Part shown: positions 23,298-29,086 of the stretch, one piece after another
Layout: each line of letters opens with the position of its first letter
Numbering within the stretch: the first letter of the stretch is position 1
Source of the DNA: an uncultured Johnsonella sp.
Lineage (GTDB): Bacteria > Bacillota > Clostridia > Lachnospirales > Lachnospiraceae
Reading direction: 5' to 3'
Assembly (NCBI GenBank): GCA_905373785.1
Contig: CAJPUK010000006.1
Span: 1 to 29,086, forward strand
Length of the DNA: 29,086 nucleotides
Program-made: the position numbers and the translations under genes
Notes under the pieces: model-generated
Told to the model about the DNA's origin: nothing
The model's database searches: none
Seen by the model: the letters and a program-made list of their open reading frames with translations, nothing else

Positions 23298-24188
23298 ATG
23301 TCAAGAGTTTTTGAAGGTGCAGGTATCGCACTTATTACCCCGTTTCGTGAAGATGGGAGTGTTAATTATGAAAAGTTGAAAGAACTCTTAGAGGATCAAA
23401 TAGCTAATAAAACTGATGCTATAATTATATGCGGTACTACCGGAGAACCCTCTACACTAACAATAGAAGAGCATTTGGATGTGATTGAAGCTACTGTAAA
23501 GCATGTCAATAAAAGAATACCGGTCATAGCCGGTTCCGGCTCCAACTGCACTCAAACAGCGGTATATCTTTCAACAGAGGCTGAAAAAAGAGGGGCTGAC
23601 GGACTTTTGGTAGTTTCTCCTTATTACAATAAGGCAACACAAAAGGGGCTTATCAAGCATTTCTCCACAGTTGCAGCCTCAGTTAAGATACCTATAATAT
23701 TATACAATATTCCCGGAAGAACCGGAGTTACCATACAGCCGGAAACTATCAGTTATCTGGTAAGAAATGTAGAAAATATAGTAGGTGTTAAGGAAGCTTC
23801 GGGAGATATGTCGGCAATCGCCAAGATGTTCCATCTGTGTCAGGATATTGATATTGCCGTATACTCAGGTAATGACGATCAGATAATACCTATTATGTCT
23901 CTCGGAGGTGTGGGTGTTATATCGGTACTCAGTCATGTAGCTCCAAGGCAGACTCATGAGATGTGCAGGGCTATGCTTGACGGAGATGTAAAAAAGGCAG
24001 CCAAAATGCAGCTTGACGCCTTGGATGTAATCAATAATCTCTTTACAGAGGTCAATCCCATACCTGTAAAGGCAGCTATGAATATGCAAGGAAAAGATGT
24101 TGGCGGTCTTAGATTACCGCTTACATATATGGAAGAAGAGCATCAAAAGGCACTTGAAAAAAGTATGAGAGAGTATGGTATATTATGA
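23298..24188 (+). CDS. dapA: 4-hydroxy-tetrahydrodipicolinate synthase
   Basis: Condenses pyruvate with aspartate semialdehyde, the first committed step to diaminopimelate and lysine. It has 296 residues. T47/T48 (CGTTGEPSTL), Y110 (SPYYNK), Y136 and R141 (LYNIPGRTG) and Schiff-base K165 (GVKEASGD) match the enzyme and not its N-acetylneuraminate lyase relatives. GGAGG (23286-23290) precedes ATG 23298. The stop overlaps the dapB start (ATGA, 24185-24188), which fixes the pathway. Confidence 0.97.
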   Translation: MSRVFEGAGIALITPFREDGSVNYEKLKELLEDQIANKTDAIIICGTTGEPSTLTIEEHLDVIEATVKHVNKRIPVIAGSGSNCTQTAVYLSTEAEKRGADGLLVVSPYYNKATQKGLIKHFSTVAASVKIPIILYNIPGRTGVTIQPETISYLVRNVENIVGVKEASGDMSAIAKMFHLCQDIDIAVYSGNDDQIIPIMSLGGVGVISVLSHVAPRQTHEMCRAMLDGDVKKAAKMQLDALDVINNLFTEVNPIPVKAAMNMQGKDVGGLRLPLTYMEEEHQKALEKSMREYGIL

Positions 24189-24952
24189 TAAAAGTTTTAT
24201 TAAACGGTTGTCTCGGTGCTATGGGACTGGTGATATCCGAGCTTGTTGAAAAGATAAACGACATAGAGATAGTTGCCGGCATAGACAGAAAGTGTAAGGA
24301 AGCGGATTTTAATCCCAAGTATACTTATGCGGTTTATGAGAGTCCTTCGGATGTAAAAGAAGAGGCGGATGTATGTATAGACTTTTCAAGTGCTTTGGCA
24401 GTAGACGGTATACTGGATTACTGTACTAAGAAAAAACTGCCTTTAGTGCTTTGTACAACCGGACTTAGTAATGAGCAATTGGAAAATGTAAAAAAATCTT
24501 CTGAAACTATTGCGATTTTACGCTCCGCCAATATGTCTATAGGAGTTAATCTGCTTCTTAAATTAGCGGCACAGGCAACAAAGGCACTTGAAGATAAAGG
24601 TTTTGATATAGAAATAGTTGAAAAACATCATAGCAGAAAGCTTGATGCACCAAGCGGTACGGCACTTGCTTTAGCCGATGCCGTCAATGAGGCTGCGGAA
24701 AGCCCCTATGATTATATATTTTCAAGGTCTGAAAGAAGAGAGAAAAGACCTGCAACCGAGATAGGTATTTCCTCAGTAAGAGGCGGCAGCATAGTAGGAG
24801 AGCATGATGTGATTTTTGCCGGAGAAGATGAGGTTATAACATTATCCCACAGTGCTTATTCAAGGAGTATTTTTGCAAAAGGAGCTGTGGAGGCGGCTAA
24901 GTTTTTGTACAATAAAAAAGCCGGTGTATACAGTATGTTTGATGTACTCTAA
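24185..24952 (+). CDS. dapB: 4-hydroxy-tetrahydrodipicolinate reductase
   Basis: NAD(P)H-dependent second step of the diaminopimelate pathway. It has 255 residues. The dinucleotide loop reads NGCLGAMG (7-14), the substrate motif is EIVEKHHSRKLDAPSGTALA, and SVRGGSIVGEHDVIF and the end SMFDVL are typical. It is translationally coupled to dapA. The next gene, purC, follows after about 150 bp with its own promoter candidate. Confidence 0.97.
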   Translation: MIKVLLNGCLGAMGLVISELVEKINDIEIVAGIDRKCKEADFNPKYTYAVYESPSDVKEEADVCIDFSSALAVDGILDYCTKKKLPLVLCTTGLSNEQLENVKKSSETIAILRSANMSIGVNLLLKLAAQATKALEDKGFDIEIVEKHHSRKLDAPSGTALALADAVNEAAESPYDYIFSRSERREKRPATEIGISSVRGGSIVGEHDVIFAGEDEVITLSHSAYSRSIFAKGAVEAAKFLYNKKAGVYSMFDVL

Positions 24953-25022
24953 AAAAGATGCGGCACATAATAATTACTAATTAATAGTATAAAGAGCTTT
25001 GTATTTATTTGCATAAATAACA

Positions 25023-25051
25023 TTGCTTAAATTATATATCTTTTATATAAT
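25023..25051 (+). promoter_or_regulatory. Candidate promoter for purC
   Basis: TTGCTT (25023-25028), 17 bp, consensus TATAAT (25046-25051). No purine riboswitch aptamer is recognisable in the 150-bp gap. Confidence 0.5.
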
Positions 25052-25102
25052 CGTATATTGATAAAGATATCTTCAATAACTTAAATGTGAAAGGAATACA
25101 TG

Positions 25103-25810
25103 ATGGAAAAGCTTGAGCAATTATATGAAGGTAAAGCTAAGAAAGTATTTAAAACAGATAACCCTGATGTACTTATAGTATCATACAAGGACGATGCAAC
25201 AGCATTTAACGGTGAGAAAAAGGGTACGATAGTAGGTAAGGGTGCGATCAACAATCGTATGACCAACCATATCTTCAAACTTTTGGAAGAAAGAGGAGTT
25301 CCCACTCATTATATTAATGAGCTTAGCGACACCGATACTGCAGTTAAGGCTGTTAGTATAGTTCCTTTGGAAGTAATCGTAAGAAATTACTCCGCCGGAA
25401 GTTTTGCTAAAAAACTCGGTATGGAAGAAGGGATAAAGTTAAAGGTACCAACCCTTGAATTTTCATATAAAGATGATGCTTTAGGCGATCCTTTCATCAA
25501 CGGATATTATGCACTTGCACTTGATCTTGCCACACAGGAGGAGATAGATAAGATTGCAAGTTATGCATTTAAGGTAAATGAAGTTCTTATAGAGTATTTT
25601 GCTAAACTCGGAATAGATCTGATAGATTTTAAGATTGAGTTCGGCAGATACCATGGCGAGATAATACTTGCTGATGAGATTTCTCCGGATACTTGCAGAT
25701 TGTGGGATAAGGAAACTCATGAAAAGCTTGATAAGGACAGATTCAGAAGAGATCTCGGTCATGTAGAGGATGCCTATAAGGAAGTCTTTAAGAGATTAGG
25801 TATAGAGTAA
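25103..25810 (+). CDS. purC: SAICAR synthase (phosphoribosylaminoimidazole-succinocarboxamide synthase)
   Basis: Joins CAIR with aspartate in purine synthesis, using ATP. About 235 residues, standard for the bacterial form. LYEGKAKKVFKTD, VSYKDDATAFNGEKKG, VIVRNYSAGSFAKKLG and DEISPDTCRLWD are diagnostic. Adjacent ATG codons at 25100 and 25103 could both start it. AAAGGA (25090-25095) is 4 nt from the first and 7 nt from the second, so 25103 is preferred. The other pur genes are absent, so it is separated from the main purine operon and next to eno. Confidence 0.96.
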   Translation: MEKLEQLYEGKAKKVFKTDNPDVLIVSYKDDATAFNGEKKGTIVGKGAINNRMTNHIFKLLEERGVPTHYINELSDTDTAVKAVSIVPLEVIVRNYSAGSFAKKLGMEEGIKLKVPTLEFSYKDDALGDPFINGYYALALDLATQEEIDKIASYAFKVNEVLIEYFAKLGIDLIDFKIEFGRYHGEIILADEISPDTCRLWDKETHEKLDKDRFRRDLGHVEDAYKEVFKRLGIE

Positions 25811-25838
25811 GATATTCATAATAAAGGAGGTTCAGGAA

Positions 25839-27134
25839 ATGGACTATTTAGAAATTGAAAAGGTTGTAGGCAGAGAAATTCTTGATTCCAGAGGAAATCC
25901 TACCGTAGAAGCTGAAGTGTGGCTTTATGACGGTACTGTAGGAAGAGGTGCTGCACCAAGCGGAGCTTCTACAGGTGAGTTTGAAGCCTTGGAATTAAGA
26001 GACGGCGATAAGTCCCGTTACCTTGGAAAGGGTGTTTCAAAGGCTGTTGAAAATATAAATACTATAATTAATGATACTTTGGAGGGTATGAATGCTGCAG
26101 ATATCTATGCTATAGATAAGGCTATGATAGCTGCCGACGGTACCAAGGACAAGTCAAAGCTCGGTGCCAATGCCATACTTGCAGTATCCATAGCTGCGGC
26201 AAGAGCTGCGGCTGAGTCTATGTGCTTACCTTTATATAGATTTTTAGGAGGAGTTTCAGGAAACAGACTCCCTGTACCTATGATGAATATATTAAACGGC
26301 GGTGCTCATGCAAGCAATACCGTAGATATACAAGAGTTTATGATTATGCCTGTAGGTGCCAAGAGCTTTAAAGAGGCTTTAAGATGGTGTGCGGAAGTAT
26401 TCCATTCACTTGCTAAGATACTTAAGTCGGAAGGTCTTGCTACCTCAGTAGGAGATGAGGGCGGTTTTGCACCAAATCTTAAGAGCGATGAGGATGCTAT
26501 CAAGTACATACTTAAGGCGGTTGAGGCTGCAGGTTATAAGCCGGGTACAGACTTTATGATAGCTATAGATGCGGCTTCAAGCGAGTGGAAGACCGGTACT
26601 ATAGGAAAATATAAGCTTCCTAAGGCAGGTACCGAGTTTGCCGCTACAGAGCTTATAGCTTATTGGAATGACTTGGTTGAAAAATATCCTATCATTTCTA
26701 TCGAAGACGGTCTTGATGAAGAAGACTGGGAAGGCTGGAAGGAGCTTACCAAGGAGCTTGGCGGTAAGGTACAGCTTGTAGGAGACGACTTATTCGTTAC
26801 CAATACCGAGAGACTTTCAAAGGGTATCGAAATCGGTGCAGGTAATTCAATACTTATCAAACTTAACCAGATAGGTTCGGTTTCAGAGACACTTGAGGCT
26901 ATTAAGATGGCTCACAAGGCAGGATATACCTCAATATCTTCACATCGTTCAGGCGAGACTGAGGATACTACTATAGCAGATCTTGCGGTTGCACTTAATA
27001 CCTGCCAGATCAAGACCGGTGCTCCAAGCAGATCTGAGCGTGTGGCTAAGTACAACCAGCTTCTTAGAATCGAGGAAGAGCTTGGTGAGGCAGCTGTATA
27101 TCCGGGTATGGCAGCATTTAATGTAAAAAGATAG
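25839..27134 (+). CDS. eno: Enolase
   Basis: Glycolytic conversion of 2-phosphoglycerate to phosphoenolpyruvate. It has 431 residues. Motifs are EILDSRGNPTVEAEVWL, GAAPSGASTGEFEALELRD, SVGDEGGFAPN, metal ligands in IAIDAASSEW, SIEDGLDEEDWEGW and VGDDLFVTN, and the catalytic region ILIKLNQIGSV with SSHRSGETEDTTIADLAVA. A very strong ribosome site, AAAGGAGGT (25823-25831), fits high expression. A long hairpin without a U tract follows it. Confidence 0.98.
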   Translation: MDYLEIEKVVGREILDSRGNPTVEAEVWLYDGTVGRGAAPSGASTGEFEALELRDGDKSRYLGKGVSKAVENINTIINDTLEGMNAADIYAIDKAMIAADGTKDKSKLGANAILAVSIAAARAAAESMCLPLYRFLGGVSGNRLPVPMMNILNGGAHASNTVDIQEFMIMPVGAKSFKEALRWCAEVFHSLAKILKSEGLATSVGDEGGFAPNLKSDEDAIKYILKAVEAAGYKPGTDFMIAIDAASSEWKTGTIGKYKLPKAGTEFAATELIAYWNDLVEKYPIISIEDGLDEEDWEGWKELTKELGGKVQLVGDDLFVTNTERLSKGIEIGAGNSILIKLNQIGSVSETLEAIKMAHKAGYTSISSHRSGETEDTTIADLAVALNTCQIKTGAPSRSERVAKYNQLLRIEEELGEAAVYPGMAAFNVKR

Positions 27135-27145
27135 GAATATAAACA

Positions 27146-27202
27146 TATATGCAAAATACTTCATGGCTTAGTTAATGATATCTGTGGAGTATTTTGCATA
27201 TA
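27146..27202 (+). other. Perfect 15-bp hairpin between eno and the next gene
   Basis: TATATGCAAAATACT (27146-27160) pairs perfectly with AGTATTTTGCATATA (27188-27202); a few further pairs with G-U extend it. No U tract follows. The right arm ends at the ribosome site AAGGTG (27202-27207) of the downstream gene. It could protect the eno mRNA end or hold down translation of the next gene. Confidence 0.6.
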
Positions 27203-27214
27203 AGGTGAAAAGAG

Positions 27215-27754
27215 ATGGACAGAAAAGTTCTTGTAGTAATTGATATGCAAAATGATTTTGTTGACGGTGCACTTGGTACTAAGGAAGCCGTGTCCATAGT
27301 TCCTTTCGTAGTGGATAAAGTGAAGGAATTGATATCGGACGGTTATGAGGTGATTTTTACCAAAGATACTCATGATGAGGAATATTTGTCAACACAAGAA
27401 GGAAACAAGCTTCCGGTCAAGCACTGTATCAAGCCAAGTCACGGATGGGAGCTTATTAAAGAATTGCAGGATATACAAAGTCAATATAATCTTAAGGTAA
27501 TAGAAAAACCGGGCTTTGGAAGTATGGAGCTTGCAGAGTACTTAAAAGCAAAAGATAGGCAAAACGCAATCAAAGAAGTTGCTTTCTTGGGACTTTGCAC
27601 CGATATTTGTGTGGTGTGCAATGCACTTTTGATTAAGGCGGCATTACCTGAAAGCTTATTAAAAGTTTATTCCGATTGCTGTGCCGGAGTAAGTCCGGAT
27701 GCTCATAAGGCTGCACTGCAAATAATGGCAAGTTGCCAAGTAGAGATTATCTAG
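27215..27754 (+). CDS. Nicotinamidase-like cysteine hydrolase (isochorismatase superfamily)
   Basis: Probably hydrolyses nicotinamide to nicotinate for NAD salvage. It has 179 residues. The catalytic triad is visible: D10 (VVIDMQNDF), K98 (IEKPGFGS) and C132 (CTDICV). D51 and H53 (KDTHDEEYL) with H70 (PVKHC) form the metal site found in nicotinamidases and absent from many other superfamily members, which favours this activity. No NAD-synthesis gene is adjacent. AAGGTG (27202-27207) precedes ATG 27215. It ends near a degraded palindromic element and two stacked terminators. Confidence 0.85.
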   Translation: MDRKVLVVIDMQNDFVDGALGTKEAVSIVPFVVDKVKELISDGYEVIFTKDTHDEEYLSTQEGNKLPVKHCIKPSHGWELIKELQDIQSQYNLKVIEKPGFGSMELAEYLKAKDRQNAIKEVAFLGLCTDICVVCNALLIKAALPESLLKVYSDCCAGVSPDAHKAALQIMASCQVEII

Positions 27755-27761
27755 CTACTAT

Positions 27762-27830
27762 ACCAAAGATTTTTGATAGTTGTAATCAGTAAACAAGTGG
27801 TATGTAATCAGTAAGCAAGTTATTTGGCGT
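27762..27830 (+). repeat. Half copy of the palindromic element, with a 22-bp tandem duplication
   Basis: GATTTTTGAT, then GTAATCAG, then GCAAGTTATTTGG and TACTTA follow in the same order as in the right half of the element at 6208-6366. Here an internal piece, TGTAATCAGTAAACAAGT, is repeated with one change (27781-27798 and 27803-27820, period 22). The left half is missing. Confidence 0.6.
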
Positions 27831-27905
27831 ACTTAGAAAATATATATTATCAAGTGAATAAAATATAATAGTCAAGCAGAGAGTAAGAACTGCTTGTTGC
27901 TAAAC

Positions 27906-27943
27906 AAAAAGAGAGGAGTAAAATTTGTTACCCCTCTCTTTTT
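27906..27943. terminator. Bidirectional terminator between convergent genes
   Basis: AAAAAGAGAGG (27906-27916) pairs perfectly with CCTCTCTTTTT (27933-27943), with GTAA/TTAC pairing inside. T runs appear on both strands, so it can end the nicotinamidase transcript and the minus-strand LCP transcript. Confidence 0.88.
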
Positions 27944-27989
27944 AACTATTCGCTAAACTCATGTTTAACGAATAGTTAAGTCTTTTTTT
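27944..27989 (+). terminator. Second plus-strand terminator
   Basis: AACTATTCG (27944-27952) pairs with CGAATAGTT (27969-27977), with TAAAC/GTTTA (27954-27958, 27963-27967) continuing the stem after one mismatch. Seven T residues (27983-27989) follow, ending right at the LCP stop codon. Confidence 0.75.
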
Positions 27990-29086
27990 CTAATTAGCCT
28001 GTGAACTCGTAGCCTCTTCCTTTGAAACACTTGATTTTGTTCCAAAACCGCTTTTTTCAACTATGTAGTTGCTTATATCTATAAGTTCTCTACTTGGTCT
28101 GTATCCACTGTCCTTATATAAAAGCTCATGTAGTTTCCTTACATTACTTTCCAAGGTTACAGGTATAACATAATTAAGTTTTCCTATATCCTTAGTATCA
28201 TTATCAAACGGGAAACCTAAACTGTCGGTCAATTTATATTTGTCGGCATCTCTTGCAAGCGGTATAAGATCGTCAACCGATATACTGCTTGAAACTTCCG
28301 GATATACGCTTAACACCAGATTTTTAAGAGTATTAAAGTCCGACTGCTTAGCCTTTTCAAGTGCCAAATCAGCGATCTTTCTTTGTCTCTCGGTCCTGTT
28401 AAAATCTGTGTCCATAAGTCTAAGCCTTGCATAGGCTACCGCCTGTACTCCGTCCAAATGATGTTTGCCCGGATAGGCAAGCTGATGAGAACCTATCCCC
28501 GTAGACTTTACCGTCTCGGTTATAAATGAATTGATATACTCAAATTCCGCTTCGCTAATCTCCACATCAACTCCTCCAAGTATATTAACGGCATCAACTA
28601 CAGACTTCCAGTTAAAGGTAATATAATCATCTATCTTGATATCAAGCATACGTTCCAAAGTCGCTACCGCCTGTTTATGACCGCCTAAAAAGTAGGCTTC
28701 ATTAAGTTTATGGTACTTGCCGCTTGCATCTATCATACTGTAGGTATCTCTATATATTGATATAAGTTGTACTTCTTTAGTTTCTCTATTGATGTTGCAA
28801 ATAATATCAACATCTGCCAAGGCTCCGGCTTGCGTTTCTCCGCCTCTTGAGTCTACACCGAATATAGCTATGGTGTAATATCCGCTTTGTTTATAAAAAA
28901 ATCCGTAGGCGAAGTAAGAAAAACCTAAAAGCAGCACCAAAAGGAATACGGTACTAAAAAACTTCTTTACTCTTCTTGCTGTTTTTCCAACCTGTTTTTT
29001 TACTGCTGTGTTCTCAGTTTTTTTATTTCGTCTGACTATAGGTATAGGTTGACTTTTACGACTTATAAGCAGGTTACTCTTAGTTG
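27990..29086 (-). CDS. LytR-CpsA-Psr (LCP) family protein, N-terminus beyond the window
   Basis: LCP enzymes attach teichoic acids or capsular polymers to peptidoglycan outside the membrane. The frame is open to the right edge with no stop, so the gene is partial at its 5' end. A TTG at 28940 is only an internal codon: the upstream in-frame stretch encodes a basic cytoplasmic segment leading into the membrane helix (FFSTVFLLVLLLGFSYFAYG). At least 365 residues. Family residues are visible in IAIFGVDSRGG, ISIYRDTYSMI, KLNEAYFLGG, NILGGVDVEISEAEF and YARLRLMDTDFNRTERQRK, whose arginines bind the polyprenyl pyrophosphate substrate. The tail is serine-rich. Confidence 0.93.
   Translation of the reverse strand, partial: TKSNLLISRKSQPIPIVRRNKKTENTAVKKQVGKTARRVKKFFSTVFLLVLLLGFSYFAYGFFYKQSGYYTIAIFGVDSRGGETQAGALADVDIICNINRETKEVQLISIYRDTYSMIDASGKYHKLNEAYFLGGHKQAVATLERMLDIKIDDYITFNWKSVVDAVNILGGVDVEISEAEFEYINSFITETVKSTGIGSHQLAYPGKHHLDGVQAVAYARLRLMDTDFNRTERQRKIADLALEKAKQSDFNTLKNLVLSVYPEVSSSISVDDLIPLARDADKYKLTDSLGFPFDNDTKDIGKLNYVIPVTLESNVRKLHELLYKDSGYRPSRELIDISNYIVEKSGFGTKSSVSKEEATSSQAN

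Noticed and set aside
24953..25099. Purine or PRPP riboswitch ahead of purC
   Set aside because: The gap is short and AT-rich, and none of the conserved aptamer words are present.
27781..27820. CRISPR-like direct repeat
   Set aside because: There are only two units of 18 bp with a 4-bp gap and no spacers or cas genes; it is better explained as slippage within a palindromic-element remnant.
28938..28940. TTG as the true start of the LCP gene
   Set aside because: The frame continues open upstream to the window edge and encodes the basic segment and first part of the membrane helix; TTG here falls inside that helix.

Overview
The window comes from an AT-rich, low-GC Gram-positive genome. It has strong purine-rich ribosome binding sites, many ATA codons, and nearly all genes on one strand. 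The gene order and protein families fit a Clostridia member, most likely Lachnospiraceae. This is inferred from the content; no rRNA or other formal marker is present. No phage, CRISPR array, tRNA or full-length insertion sequence is visible.

Layout. 274-1656 is an alanine/glycine:cation symporter. 2098-6207 is a classic Firmicutes housekeeping string: lipid kinase, ispF, cysS, mrnC, rlmB. 6695-16877 is a division and cell-wall (dcw) cluster in the order mraZ, rsmH, ftsL-like, transpeptidase PBP, mraY, murD, ftsW, ftsQ/divIB, ftsZ. It has no murE, murF, murG or ftsA. 17146-17331 is rpmB on the minus strand, divergent from an Asp23-family gene and fakA (17515-19579). 19924-24952 holds a topoisomerase III, a left-handed beta-helix protein, a KDPG/KHG aldolase and the lysine/peptidoglycan genes dapA-dapB. 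25103-27754 holds purC, eno and a nicotinamidase-like hydrolase. A minus-strand LytR-CpsA-Psr gene runs off the right edge.

How they work together. Much of the window serves the envelope. dapA/dapB make the diaminopimelate precursor, ispF feeds the undecaprenyl carrier, mraY and murD make lipid-linked precursor, and ftsW with its PBP polymerise septal wall under FtsL, FtsQ and FtsZ. The LCP protein probably attaches glycopolymers to that wall. Control signals visible by eye include a three-repeat MraZ operator before mraZ, a good internal promoter with a palindrome before mraY, and several terminators.

The least ordinary content is in the gaps. A small non-coding mobile element of about 180 bp has 16-bp inverted ends GTTACAGTTTGGGTAG. 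One copy (19644-19827) has a perfect 8-bp target duplication. A second complete but diverged copy lies between ftsQ and ftsZ, and two partial copies lie near the left edge. In the two complete copies the central 21 bp of the internal hairpin is inverted relative to the rest of the element. A second, unrelated nested palindrome of 159 bp abuts the rlmB stop codon, and a half copy of it follows the nicotinamidase gene.
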